Part shown: in pieces, positions 52,310 through 61,993 of the stretch | Layout of the letters: each line of letters starts with the position of its first letter | Position numbering within the stretch: the stretch's first letter is position 1 | From: an uncultured Winogradskyella sp. | GTDB taxonomy: Bacteria; Bacteroidota; Bacteroidia; Flavobacteriales; Flavobacteriaceae | DNA: 64,000 nucleotides | Direction of reading: 5' to 3' | Assembly (NCBI RefSeq): GCF_947498005.1 | Contig: NZ_CANMIW010000002.1 | Span: 496,001-560,000, forward strand | Position numbers and translations under genes: made by a program | Notes under the pieces: model-generated | Told to the model about the DNA's origin: nothing | Seen by the model: the letters and a program-made list of their open reading frames with translations, nothing else | The model's database searches: none

Positions 52310-55300
52310 ATGAAGCAAAAATTACTTTTCTTTCTATTTACAATACTTACAACACTACTATCTTTTTCTCAAGTCGCGAATGGACCACAATTAATGGAAT
52401 TGTGTGATGATGGTAATTATACTGGTACAGCTACGTTTGATTTAGCTCAACTAGAGGTACAAATTTTAGGAACACAAAGTCCTAATGATTATGACCTCTC
52501 TTATCATCTGTCTCAAGCGGATGCTGATGCAAATGTTAATCCTATTCCTATTATTTATACCAATACAGCTAATCCGGAGACTATTTTTGCGAGAGTCACA
52601 GAAAATAGCTCAGGTAATTTTGCTACAACAGATGTTACTCTCATCGTTAATATGTTACACCACGTAAGTATAGAGGATTATAGTATATGTTCAGGTACTT
52701 CTGTAACATTGTTCACTAATTTGGAAGGAAGTAACTATACATTTAATTGGTATTTAGACGGTTTTATTTTAATGGGTGAAGAAAACTCCTTCTTAACGGT
52801 GAACCAGCCAGGTATTTATGAGGTGTATGTCACGGATTTAGTTAATGGATGTACAGCTAATGATTTAAGTACAGTTTCAGAAGGTGCATTGACATTTAAC
52901 GTGCCAACACCATTAAATATTTGTGATGATGATTTAGATGGTTTTGCTCAATTTGACTTCGCTGTTAAAAATGATGAGATATTAAATGGTCAAAATGACA
53001 TATTGCTAACGTATCACGAAACCCAAAATGATGCCGATAGTGGAATGAATGCTCTTGCTTCTCCTTATGCTAATATTACCCCAAATATTCAAACTATTTT
53101 TGCTAGAGGAGAGAATTTGGCTGGTGATTGCTTTTCAACAATCTCATTTGAAATTATAGCAGAAGATTGCTCGGTAGATCCAAATGTTATAGTAGATGAA
53201 ACTACATACACTGTAAATGAGCTAGTGGAGAATGTTTTGCTTGATGGTCAATGCAGTCAGGTTTTTAATATAACATATTCTACAGGTATTAATTTTGGAA
53301 CTCAAGAACCTAATGGAATAGGGTATTTTACTTCTAATGGAATTGATTTTCCGTTTACAGAAGGCTTAATACTTTCTAATGGAAGTGCCATTGATGGTTC
53401 TGGGCCAAACGATAGTAACCACAGTAGTGGAAGTAACCAATGGCCTGGAGATGTTGACTTGGAGAATGCAACAGGAATTCAGTCTTCAAACAATGCAACG
53501 ATAATAGAATTTGATTTTATACCAGTAGTTAATGAAATAAATTTCGAATTCTTAATGGCATCCGAGGAATATGACCAAAACACTTTTGAATGCAGTTTCT
53601 CCGATGCGTTTGCTTTTTTGCTTACAGATTCTCAAGGTATTACTACCAATCTTGCCGTTTTACCAGGAACACAGACACCTATATTAGTCACAAATGTGCA
53701 CCCACAAAACAATTCATGTGAAGCTATAAATGAAAACTATTTTGGAGGTTATATTTCTGAGAACACAAGCCCTATTGGTTATAATGGAATGACAACAGTC
53801 TTTAATGCGCAAGCTCCTGTTATTATTGGTGATTCATATCATATTAAATTAGTAATTGCAGATGCCTTAGATTCTGCATTCGATAGTGCTGTGTTTTTTA
53901 AAGCTGGCAGTTTTGATGTTGGTGATTTATGTAATGATATAGGTTTAATTAATGTAAAAGCTTTTAATGATAGTAATAATAATGGAATATTAGATACAGG
54001 CGAAACCGATTTTTCAAATGGTTATTATACGTATGAAAAAAATAATGATGGAGTAATCAATGAAGTAAATACATCTAATGGTAATTTTTCAATAGTAAGC
54101 ACAAACGAAAACGATACTTTTAGTGTGTCATTTAATGTGTATGATGAATATTCTAGCTGTTTTACACAGAATATAAGTTCTTATGATGGAATAAGTGTGT
54201 TAAATGGAAACTTAATCACTATAGAATTTCCTATTACAGATAATTTGATATGTGAAGATTTAGCGCTTTATTTAGTGAATCCATCAGAGTCTCCAAGACC
54301 TGGTTTTGATTTTGAGAATCAACTTATAATTGAAAATATGGGATCTACAGTAATTACATCAGGAACAGTTGAGTTTACTCATGATGATTTATTAACTGTT
54401 AATAACATTACCAATCTTAATCCTAATTATACAACAACAACGACTGCAACAGGATTTACGATAGATTTCACGGATTTAGCTCCTGGTCAAAGTGAAATTG
54501 TAAATATCTCTTTGTATTGCCCAACAGGTGTAAGTTTAGGAGAATTGGTTACAAATACACTTACTTATATTACAGATACTAATGATTTATTCTTTGACAA
54601 TAATACCTCCTCATTATCTGAAACAGTCATTGGGTCGTACGATCCTAACGATAAAATGGAATCTCATGGAAAAGATATCGTTTATGATGATTTTGTAACT
54701 TCAGATGAATATTTATACTATACTATTCGTTTTCAAAATGTAGGAACAGCAGAAGCAATTTTTATTAGAATAGAAGATGAATTAGATGCGCAATTAGATG
54801 AAAGTACATTCCAAATGTTACGTTCTAGTCATGATTATCAGGTTACCAGAACCGGTAATAACTTAGAATGGTATTTTGATGATATCAATTTACCAGCAGA
54901 ACAAGATGATGCAGAAGGAAGTAATGGGTTTGTTTATTTTAAAATAAAACCAAATCCTGGATACAGCATTGGCGATATTATTGAAAACACAGCTTCTATT
55001 TATTTCGATTATAATGCACCTATTATTACCAATACCTTTCAAACTGAATTTGTTGAAACATTATCTGTAGCAGGTTATGATAAGACTGCGTTTACGCTTT
55101 TCCCAAATCCTGCAAAAGGAGAAGTAACGATTCAATTCACAAATTCTAATTTTGAATCTGGAAAAGTTTCGGTTTTCGATATCCAAGGCAAAATGATTTT
55201 GAAAGACATCAAGCTTCAAGAACAATCTTCAACTTTAGATATTTCAAATTTAGAAAGTGGATTGTATTTTGTTGAATTAACAGCAGGAAACGCCAAGACT

Positions 55301-55324
55301 ATTGAAAAATTAATGGTCGACTAA
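52310..55324 (+). CDS. T9SS type A sorted surface protein with choice-of-anchor L domain
   Basis: Secreted protein of 1004 residues. Order: signal peptide (ending LLSFSQ), a Cys/Asp module like those at 994-13953 (LCDDGNYTG...), an Ig-like domain (about 113-195), a second module (ICDDDLDGFAQFDF), a choice-of-anchor L domain (about 290-545; VLPGTQTPI, MASEEYDQ, FAFLLT), an SdrD-like and DUF11-like region, a DUF7619-type domain (SYDPNDKMESHG to YFDYNAPI), and a type A sorting domain (FTLFPNPAKGEVTIQF, LESGLYFVEL). So modules of the type B family are here joined to a type A signal. The first module lacks its second Cys. ATG at 52310 chosen; a GTG 17 codons upstream would not start with a signal peptide. 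Confidence 0.88.
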   Translation: MKQKLLFFLFTILTTLLSFSQVANGPQLMELCDDGNYTGTATFDLAQLEVQILGTQSPNDYDLSYHLSQADADANVNPIPIIYTNTANPETIFARVTENSSGNFATTDVTLIVNMLHHVSIEDYSICSGTSVTLFTNLEGSNYTFNWYLDGFILMGEENSFLTVNQPGIYEVYVTDLVNGCTANDLSTVSEGALTFNVPTPLNICDDDLDGFAQFDFAVKNDEILNGQNDILLTYHETQNDADSGMNALASPYANITPNIQTIFARGENLAGDCFSTISFEIIAEDCSVDPNVIVDETTYTVNELVENVLLDGQCSQVFNITYSTGINFGTQEPNGIGYFTSNGIDFPFTEGLILSNGSAIDGSGPNDSNHSSGSNQWPGDVDLENATGIQSSNNATIIEFDFIPVVNEINFEFLMASEEYDQNTFECSFSDAFAFLLTDSQGITTNLAVLPGTQTPILVTNVHPQNNSCEAINENYFGGYISENTSPIGYNGMTTVFNAQAPVIIGDSYHIKLVIADALDSAFDSAVFFKAGSFDVGDLCNDIGLINVKAFNDSNNNGILDTGETDFSNGYYTYEKNNDGVINEVNTSNGNFSIVSTNENDTFSVSFNVYDEYSSCFTQNISSYDGISVLNGNLITIEFPITDNLICEDLALYLVNPSESPRPGFDFENQLIIENMGSTVITSGTVEFTHDDLLTVNNITNLNPNYTTTTTATGFTIDFTDLAPGQSEIVNISLYCPTGVSLGELVTNTLTYITDTNDLFFDNNTSSLSETVIGSYDPNDKMESHGKDIVYDDFVTSDEYLYYTIRFQNVGTAEAIFIRIEDELDAQLDESTFQMLRSSHDYQVTRTGNNLEWYFDDINLPAEQDDAEGSNGFVYFKIKPNPGYSIGDIIENTASIYFDYNAPIITNTFQTEFVETLSVAGYDKTAFTLFPNPAKGEVTIQFTNSNFESGKVSVFDIQGKMILKDIKLQEQSSTLDISNLESGLYFVELTAGNAKTIEKLMVD

Positions 55325-55347
55325 ACTAACGTAGTTACTATAGGATT

Positions 55348-55379
55348 AAAAAGCTTCAGATAAATTCTGAGGCTTTTTT
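55348..55379 (+). terminator. Rho-independent terminator of the type A surface protein gene
   Basis: A 13-bp stem with one T-G wobble (AAAAAGC-T-TCAGA, 55348-55360 with 55366-55378, 5-nt loop) ending in six T, 24 bp after the stop codon at 55324. Confidence 0.85.
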
Positions 55380-55429
55380 GTAATGTATGCTATTTCTATG
55401 CGTCAAACCAATCAACTTAAAACTTAATC

Positions 55430-56230
55430 ATGAAAAAAATATTACCTCTATTAGCTTTTGCAATTTTTGTGTCTGCTTGTAAAAATGAACCAAAACAAGA
55501 ACAAGAAGTGATGACTGAAGCTGTTACAACAGAAGAAATCACAACCAGTATTTATCCAGAATCTATCACTAAAGTATTTGATGCCCACGGAAGTATAGAT
55601 ACATGGAATAAAATGCAAACACTGTCTTTTTCTATTGATAAACCAACAGGAAAAGAAGTTATTATTGAAAACTTAAAAACAAGAGCAGAACAAATTGATA
55701 CGCCAAATTACACACAAGGATTTGATGGAACAACGCTTTGGATTAGTGAAAAAGATGGAAAAGAATATAAAGGAAAGCCAAAATTTTATAAAGGTTTAAT
55801 GTTTTATTTCTATGCCATGCCTTTTGTATTAGCTGATGATGGTATTAAATACGAAACTACAGAACCATTGGTTTTTGAAGGTAAATCGTATCCAGGAATT
55901 TTAATTTCTTACGAAGATGGCATTGGTGCATCATCAGAAGACCAATACAAGATTTTTTATGATGCTGAAACCGGAAAAATGGAATGGTTAGGTTACACGG
56001 TAACATATGGTAAAAACGAAGGAAGTGAAGATTTTCATTTTATAAGATATAACAATTGGCAAACCGTTAACGGTTTGGTAGTACCAGCAAGTATAGATTG
56101 GTATAAGTATGAAAATAACATACCAACAGAAAAACGAAATACAGTTGCCTTTACAGATGTTGTACTTTCTGAAAAAGCGCCAGACGCAAAATTATTTATG
56201 CAACCAGAAGGTGCAAAAGTGATTGAGTAA
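55430..56230 (+). CDS. DUF6503 lipoprotein
   Basis: Lipoprotein of 266 residues. Signal peptide with lipobox FVSAC (Cys at about 17), then a Glu/Thr-rich linker, then a beta-rich domain of the DUF6503 family (VFDAHGSIDTWNKMQTLSF, GFDGTTLWI, FYFYAMPFVLADDGIKYE, YPGILISYEDGIGAS, IRYNNWQTVNGLVVPASIDW). The fold resembles lipoprotein-carrier/outer-membrane lipoprotein-sorting beta sheets, which is inference. Single gene, bounded by terminators on both sides. Function not known. Confidence 0.85.
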   Translation: MKKILPLLAFAIFVSACKNEPKQEQEVMTEAVTTEEITTSIYPESITKVFDAHGSIDTWNKMQTLSFSIDKPTGKEVIIENLKTRAEQIDTPNYTQGFDGTTLWISEKDGKEYKGKPKFYKGLMFYFYAMPFVLADDGIKYETTEPLVFEGKSYPGILISYEDGIGASSEDQYKIFYDAETGKMEWLGYTVTYGKNEGSEDFHFIRYNNWQTVNGLVVPASIDWYKYENNIPTEKRNTVAFTDVVLSEKAPDAKLFMQPEGAKVIE

Positions 56231-56273
56231 TGTATATAAATTTCAGATGAGGTTTTTCACTTCATTCTGAATG

Positions 56274-56304
56274 AAAAAAGCGAGCCATTTGGCTCGCTTT
56301 TTTT
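56274..56304. terminator. Bidirectional terminator between convergent genes
   Basis: A 12-bp stem (AAAAAGCGAGCC/GGCTCGCTTTTT, about 56275-56286 with 56291-56302, ATTT loop) flanked by A and T runs. It lies between the DUF6503 gene (+) and the amidohydrolase gene (-). Confidence 0.88.
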
Positions 56305-56320
56305 ATAATCTAAGTGTTAG

Positions 56321-57631
56321 TTATTTTTTCTCTGAGAGTTTCTCAGAATAACGTTTCCAAAGTTCAGTTTGGTGTGTTTCTAAACTTAAGTTTCTACCAT
56401 CGATAAAAGCATGCGTTAATATATTTGTTCGCATATCTAAAGCATCGCCTTCACTGATAAAAAGTGTTGCGCTTTTGCCAACTTTTAGCGTACCATACAA
56501 ATCGTCAATGCCTAATATCTTAGCTGGATTTTCAGTAATTAATTGCAACGCTTGTGCTTTGGTTAAACCATGAGCAACCGTTGTGCCGGCATAAAATGGA
56601 AGGTTTCTAGAATTCATACGTTCCATTTGTCCACTAGGTTCTAATGCTACTAAAATACCAGCATCAACTAAAGTTTTGGCGAGTTTAAATGGTAAATCGT
56701 AATCGTCATCTTCTAATTCTGGTCTGGTGTGTACACGTCTTAAAAAAACAGATACGTTATTTTCCTTTAGGAAGCTGGTTAATTTATCGGCTTGGTAAGC
56801 ACCAACAATAGTAATTTTAGAAACCCCTTGTGCTTTTGCAAAATTCACAGCGTCAGTAATTCCTTTTTCGTCATCTACATTAATATATAAACGTTTAGAG
56901 CCATCAAATAATCCAGACATAGCTTCGTATGGTAAATGCGATTCCTTTTTATCGCCTTTATTGTAGCTTTTAGATTCTGTAAAATAAGCTTCTAATTCAG
57001 TAACTTGTTTCTTATACTGTTTATTAGGTTTTAATCCAGCATCTTCGCCTAACCACCAACGACCACGACTAAAACTGCTTGGCCAATTCATGTGGATACC
57101 ATCATCCATTTTTATAGCAGCGTCTTCCCAATTCCAAGCATCATATTGTACTACAGATGAGGTTCCAGAAATACGGCCACCTCTTGGTACAACTTGCCCA
57201 AGCAACACACCATTTGGTCGCATAGATTCCACAACTTTAGATTCTGTGTTGTAGGCAATAATACTTCTGATGTGCGGATTGTAAGTCCCAAGTTCTGATA
57301 AATCTACAGAGGCTTTTACAGCATCTACTTCTACCAAACCAAGCGTTCCATTAGCGACAATAAAACCAGGATAAACGTGTTTGTCTTTAGCGTCTATAAT
57401 CGTCATGGCTTGTTTGGTAAGTGGTGTAGACGCTTCTGGTCCTATGGTTGTTATTTTACCATCGCTAACTATAATTATACTGTTTTCAATAACAGTTCCA
57501 TCGCCAATATGAGCGGTTGCACCTACAATAGCAAAATCTTTGGTTTGCTCTGGTGCAGGAGTTTGCTGTGCGAAACTTAATGTAATGCACAATAAAAATA
57601 AAGTTATATGTATGTAATTTAAAGTTTTCAT
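56321..57631 (-). CDS. Amidohydrolase-like secreted protein without HxH
   Basis: Exported protein of 436 residues; signal peptide MKTLNYIHITLFLLCITLSFAQ. The fold is that of imidazolonepropionase-like amidohydrolases (KITTIGPEAS, DAKDKHVYPGFIVANGTLGLVEVDAV at 82-107, final LGIDDLYGTLKVGKSATLFISEGDAL). The metal-binding HxH that should follow the VYPGFI strand is replaced by A-N-G, so metal hydrolysis is unlikely. It starts 10 bp after the 994-residue amidohydrolase and should be co-transcribed with it. I used ATG at 57631; an in-frame ATG 11 codons earlier lies inside the upstream gene and would put a non-signal stretch first. It may assist the larger protein. Confidence 0.83.
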   Translation of the reverse strand: MKTLNYIHITLFLLCITLSFAQQTPAPEQTKDFAIVGATAHIGDGTVIENSIIIVSDGKITTIGPEASTPLTKQAMTIIDAKDKHVYPGFIVANGTLGLVEVDAVKASVDLSELGTYNPHIRSIIAYNTESKVVESMRPNGVLLGQVVPRGGRISGTSSVVQYDAWNWEDAAIKMDDGIHMNWPSSFSRGRWWLGEDAGLKPNKQYKKQVTELEAYFTESKSYNKGDKKESHLPYEAMSGLFDGSKRLYINVDDEKGITDAVNFAKAQGVSKITIVGAYQADKLTSFLKENNVSVFLRRVHTRPELEDDDYDLPFKLAKTLVDAGILVALEPSGQMERMNSRNLPFYAGTTVAHGLTKAQALQLITENPAKILGIDDLYGTLKVGKSATLFISEGDALDMRTNILTHAFIDGRNLSLETHQTELWKRYSEKLSEKK

Positions 57632-57641
57632 ATCTAATTTT

Positions 57642-60626
57642 TTAGTGTGCAGAATGTTGTTCATTATCCATAGAATCGCAATGCAATAAGCGTTCTCTTT
57701 TCTTCTTTACAGGTTGTGTTTGCATTCCTTTGTTTTTATCTTGAAGCATTAAATTAATCAACTCGCTTTTTTCCTTTTTAATTGCTTCACGCATTTGTTT
57801 GTCTTGCTCTAGATCAAAGTACGTAACCCCTTCAATAATTGTTTTTTCAGCTTTTGCATAAATAGACATAGGATGGTCTGTCCATAAGACCACATCAGCA
57901 TCTTTTCCAACTTTTAAACTTCCAACGCGGTTATCTAAATGTAGAAGTTTAGCTGGATTCAAAGTCACAAACTTCCAAGCCTCCTCTTCACTAATGCCAC
58001 CATATTTTACAGATTTAGCAGCTTCTTGATTTAAGCGTCTAGACATTTCGGCATCATCAGAATTTATAGCCACAGTTACACCTGCATTATGCATAATAGC
58101 TGCATTGTACGGAATGGCATCATTTACTTCATATTTATAAGCCCACCAATCACTAAAAGTAGAACCACCAACACCATGGTCTTTCATTTTATCGGCGACT
58201 TTGTATCCTTCAAGAATGTGCGTAAAGGTGTTAATTTTAAAGTCGAATTGCTCTGCAACTTTCATCAACATATTGATTTCACTTTGCACATAAGAATGAC
58301 AAGAAATAAAACGCTCGCTATTTAGAATCTCAGCAAGAGTTTCCATTTCGATATCCTTTCGGTATGGTTGGCCACTTTTCTTTAAGTCGTCATATGCTTT
58401 GGCTCTTGTAAAGTAATCAACAAACACTTGTTCAACGCCCATACGAGATTGAGGGAAACGTGCATTTCTTCGAACTCTAGATTGTTTTACATTTTCTCCT
58501 AATGCGAATTTTATAAACTTTGGCGAGTTATCATAAATTAAATTTTCAGCAGATTCTCCCCATTTTAATTTAATAATAGCCGAACGGCCACCAATAGGAT
58601 TTGCTGAACCATGTAAAATCTGAATCGATGTTACACCACCAGCCAAATTTCTGTAGATATCAATAGATTCGTCATTAATAACATCTTCAATAGTAACTTC
58701 TGCCGACGAATTTTGACCACCCTCGTTTATAGATGAAGCCGCAATATGCGAATGCTCATCTATAATACCAGCCGTTATATGTTTGCCAGTAGCATCAATA
58801 ACTTTCGCTTTTTTATTTGAAAGGTTTTTGCCGATTTTAGAAATCTTTCCATCCTTAATTAGAACGTCTGTATTTTCTAAAACACCATCTTTTTCATTAG
58901 TCCAAACAGTTGCGTTCTTAAATAATAAAGTTTCAGATTGTGGCTTTTCTTCAAAACCATAGGCTAAATTAGGATATGAAATAGGGCTCATAAATGGTTT
59001 GTCCTTTATCACTTCATGTCTCTTTTTACCATCCTTTTTAGGTGCTTCTTTTTGTTTTGCTTTTAAGGCATTAAAAGGTAATTCATTGCCATTTGGAAGA
59101 ATTGCTTTGCCATTTAAAGCATTGTGATTTGAAGCATTTGCAACCACTCTTATATACTCTTGTTTGGTACTATCCGCAGTTTTAAATGTTAAGGTTGCCC
59201 AGTTATCTTTATAACTCATTTTGGTGCTTAAATCCTTATCGGTACTTTTAATTTTAGCCTTAGGTTTACTTGTGCTACCAGAGATATTTAATTCATAAGC
59301 TGTGTTATTGATTTTAAAGGTGTAATCGCCATCAATATCAGTTTTAGACCTGTCCGAAATTATATTAGCTGTACCTTGAACCCAATTTTCGTAAAGTTTG
59401 GTCTTCTTTTCAAAAATATCGCCATCTGTGATTAAGAAGTTAGCGTAGCTACCTGTTTTTAACGTTCCTAAAACATCTGATTTTCCTAATAATGAAGCTG
59501 GAATCGTTGTTAAAGCTTCTAAGGCCTTTTGTTTAGAAAGTCCCATTTCAATGGCTTTCATTAAATTGGTTTTAAATGATTTTTTAGATTTTAAACCATG
59601 CGTTGTAAATGTGAAATTTATACCGTTTTCGGCTAATAATCTCGGATTGTGAGGTTCTTGATTCCAAGAACGCATATCGCTCAAAGACAACGTACTTGCT
59701 AAGAAAGGGTCTTCAACATTGTAAGCCAATTGAAAATCTAACGGAAGAATAATAGTAGCATTTGTCGCTTTAACTTCGCTAATACGTTCGTACTCATCGC
59801 CACCACCTAAAATGGTGTATTGAATATTATAAGCATCGCCAACTTTATCGGCACGCAAAAGATTCATTCTGCTTCCAGCTTCAAAAATCTGTAATAAATT
59901 CTTATTTTTATTTAAGGCTTCTAAGGATAAATCTTTAGTATTAATATGTCCTGCCGCATACCAATCGGCATCAAGGTACATTTGTCTTAACAAGGCCATG
60001 CTTCCCATAATTGAAGATGGATAAGACTGATTAGATTTGGCACTTTTACTAAATGAAAAATGCTGAGACGTTCTACCATCTACAATTCGCATGGCATTAT
60101 CAGCATTGTTATTTAAAGCAATTAAAGCACCTGTTCCGCGCACAACACCATCAGGAAAATGGGTGTTTACGGTTCCGAAACCTAAATTTAGTAATTCTGT
60201 AGCGGATTTTTCATCGTACTTAAAAGTCGTCATAACGTCTTGTTCTGGCATCACGTGGTCGTTCCAGTAAAAACCGCTTCGGCTTGGTCCATATTGAGAT
60301 TCGCCGCGTTGTCGTTTTGGTTTTTCTACACCAAATGTGGTATATAAATCAATAAAAGAAGGATAAATAGTTTTACCAGAGAGGTCAATGGTTGTTGTAT
60401 TCTTCGGAATTGAAACCGATTGGCCAACGCTTACCACTTTACCATCTTTAATAAGAAGTGTGGCATTGTTTATAACTTCGGTTGGCGATACATGTATCGT
60501 TGCATTGGTAAATGCTGTGTAATTGGTGTTATTTGCTATGACACCAGCATTACTAGGAAAGTAATCTTGAGCAAATAGTGAAAAACTGCACATTAGTACG
60601 AGCAGTCGTAGGTAGTGTTTTATCAT
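57642..60626 (-). CDS. Tandem amidohydrolase-domain secreted protein
   Basis: Exported protein of 994 residues; signal peptide MIKHYLRLLVLMCSFSLFAQ. Two amidohydrolase-like halves. The N-terminal half (about 30-410) has KTIYPSFIDLYTTFG with LYT (94-96) instead of the HxH metal motif, so it is probably inactive. The C-terminal half (about 565-975) has GIIDEHSHIAA with HSH at 625-627, later CHSYVQSE, FTHILEGYK and NSDDAEMSRR, an intact metal site. The middle (about 430-540) is a beta insert. The family includes periplasmic Bacteroidota imidazolonepropionase-like enzymes of unclear substrate. It is followed by the smaller HxH-less paralogue. Confidence 0.87.
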   Translation of the reverse strand: MIKHYLRLLVLMCSFSLFAQDYFPSNAGVIANNTNYTAFTNATIHVSPTEVINNATLLIKDGKVVSVGQSVSIPKNTTTIDLSGKTIYPSFIDLYTTFGVEKPKRQRGESQYGPSRSGFYWNDHVMPEQDVMTTFKYDEKSATELLNLGFGTVNTHFPDGVVRGTGALIALNNNADNAMRIVDGRTSQHFSFSKSAKSNQSYPSSIMGSMALLRQMYLDADWYAAGHINTKDLSLEALNKNKNLLQIFEAGSRMNLLRADKVGDAYNIQYTILGGGDEYERISEVKATNATIILPLDFQLAYNVEDPFLASTLSLSDMRSWNQEPHNPRLLAENGINFTFTTHGLKSKKSFKTNLMKAIEMGLSKQKALEALTTIPASLLGKSDVLGTLKTGSYANFLITDGDIFEKKTKLYENWVQGTANIISDRSKTDIDGDYTFKINNTAYELNISGSTSKPKAKIKSTDKDLSTKMSYKDNWATLTFKTADSTKQEYIRVVANASNHNALNGKAILPNGNELPFNALKAKQKEAPKKDGKKRHEVIKDKPFMSPISYPNLAYGFEEKPQSETLLFKNATVWTNEKDGVLENTDVLIKDGKISKIGKNLSNKKAKVIDATGKHITAGIIDEHSHIAASSINEGGQNSSAEVTIEDVINDESIDIYRNLAGGVTSIQILHGSANPIGGRSAIIKLKWGESAENLIYDNSPKFIKFALGENVKQSRVRRNARFPQSRMGVEQVFVDYFTRAKAYDDLKKSGQPYRKDIEMETLAEILNSERFISCHSYVQSEINMLMKVAEQFDFKINTFTHILEGYKVADKMKDHGVGGSTFSDWWAYKYEVNDAIPYNAAIMHNAGVTVAINSDDAEMSRRLNQEAAKSVKYGGISEEEAWKFVTLNPAKLLHLDNRVGSLKVGKDADVVLWTDHPMSIYAKAEKTIIEGVTYFDLEQDKQMREAIKKEKSELINLMLQDKNKGMQTQPVKKKRERLLHCDSMDNEQHSAH

Positions 60627-60792
60627 AAAATATGTGGTTGGATTAATGCTTTTAAAGATAGTAATTATTGGTTAAATCGGAATTAAAAATGTTGTTTTAA
60701 CTTTTGAAAGCTGTGTATGCAGTGATTTTGAAAATCGTCTAAGCGGATTTCTATGCGCACTCTTCGTAGCTTAAATAGCCGTTGTAGAGAAA

Positions 60793-61860
60793 CTATAGGT
60801 TTTTATCCTCATAATAATTTACCAAAAGTGCGACAACGTAGCTGTAGCTTTTCATGCCAGCAGATTGGTTGTTGGCTTTTAAGAAATTGTCGAATGTCTT
60901 TTCAAAAAAAGGTTCAATAGGATTTTTATAAGCGTTCCAGAAGTCCTGATTTTCTTGATAGTTTTTTAAGATGCCTTTGTTTATGGTTTGTAAGATTGTT
61001 TCATAACGTTCGGGCTCTCTTTTATAAACTTCAGCCAAGCAATAGCGCAAGGCAAAGGTGTAACCCGAATATTTAAAATAAGTGTCTTTATTATGAATGG
61101 CAGCTAAACTACCAATAAAATTAGCTTCGTTTTCGGCAGCATAACCTAATTGATGTGCGGCTTCGTGACACGATGTGGTTGGAAATTTATAGGTTGGAAT
61201 TAATCCATTTACTTGAGCTTCATTGGTAAACGGATTTATATAACCCGAAAATCCCATGTATGTTAGTGCTAAACTGTAAATAGATTTTTTTATGCTCTTA
61301 GGATGGTATTCTAAATGTGGATATTCCTCTGATAGTGTTTGGTAGCCCTCCTTTACTTTGGCCATTATTTCAGTTTTTGTAAAAGGCAATTCAACTTTTA
61401 TAGTATCGTTTTTTGCAAGTTGAAGTTGTAGTGAATTCGATTTTTTAATTAAGCGTTCTGTAAATGTGATGAGTTGTTCGGTTGTGTATTCTGCTTCAAG
61501 ATTTAAGGACTTGTACAAAGGTTGTCTGTAATAATTGAAAGCCCAAAGGATATGAAAAGCAAAATAGGCTAGGGATAATGTGGCACCAATATCTAATAAC
61601 CAATTTTTAGTATCTTTTACAATACGTTTTCTGTTAATAATTAGCCATCTTATAAGATAAATGCCAGCCAAAGTGTAAAAAATATCGCCTATGGAAAACG
61701 GTAGCCAGCCAAAAACATAGCGCGACAATTTAGATAAAAACTGATAGATTCCGTTGCTGTAAAATTGCTCAACAAATTCAGGGTAATATTTCAATTGAGA
61801 TAAAATGAGCAACTGAATTCCGAAGAAAATAACAAGGATGAGTTTTTTGTTTTTACGCAT
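60793..61860 (-). CDS. DUF3810 membrane protein with gluzincin-like HExxH motif
   Basis: Protein of 355 residues with three N-terminal transmembrane helices (about 8-22, 52-72 and 90-110), then a large soluble domain. The domain holds TTSCHEAAHQLGYAAENEANFIG: HEAAH at 232-236 is a HExxH zinc motif, with Glu at 243 and 245 as possible third ligand. Together with the DUF3810 pattern this makes a membrane-anchored metalloprotease plausible, but it is unproven. Single gene. A region with short tandem repeats lies upstream. Confidence 0.8.
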   Translation of the reverse strand: MRKNKKLILVIFFGIQLLILSQLKYYPEFVEQFYSNGIYQFLSKLSRYVFGWLPFSIGDIFYTLAGIYLIRWLIINRKRIVKDTKNWLLDIGATLSLAYFAFHILWAFNYYRQPLYKSLNLEAEYTTEQLITFTERLIKKSNSLQLQLAKNDTIKVELPFTKTEIMAKVKEGYQTLSEEYPHLEYHPKSIKKSIYSLALTYMGFSGYINPFTNEAQVNGLIPTYKFPTTSCHEAAHQLGYAAENEANFIGSLAAIHNKDTYFKYSGYTFALRYCLAEVYKREPERYETILQTINKGILKNYQENQDFWNAYKNPIEPFFEKTFDNFLKANNQSAGMKSYSYVVALLVNYYEDKNL

Positions 61861-61950
61861 GTTTCAAATTTAGGGAAAAGTTGGAAGGTTGGGAAGCCTT
61901 AAAGTTGTGAAGTTTGATAGTTTGAAAAGTTATAAAGATACAAAGTTGCA

Positions 61951-61993
61951 GAGGTTCAAAGGTTCAAAGGTTCAAAGGTTCAAAGGTGCAAAG
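61951..61993. repeat. AGGTTCAA octamer tandem repeat
   Basis: Four exact copies of AGGTTCAA from 61952 to 61983 plus one variant AGGTGCAA (61984-61991), next to looser AAAGTTG-type copies at 61930-61950. Repeats of this kind are common in Flavobacteriaceae intergenic DNA. The end of the small ORF at 61980 falls inside it. Confidence 0.7.

Noticed and set aside
57632..57664. Upstream ATG for the smaller amidohydrolase
   Set aside because: It lies in the upstream gene and places polar residues before the signal peptide.
61952..61991. GGTTCAA strings look like the T-loop of a tRNA
   Set aside because: They are head-to-tail octamer repeats; no acceptor stem, D-arm or anticodon arm can be formed around them.
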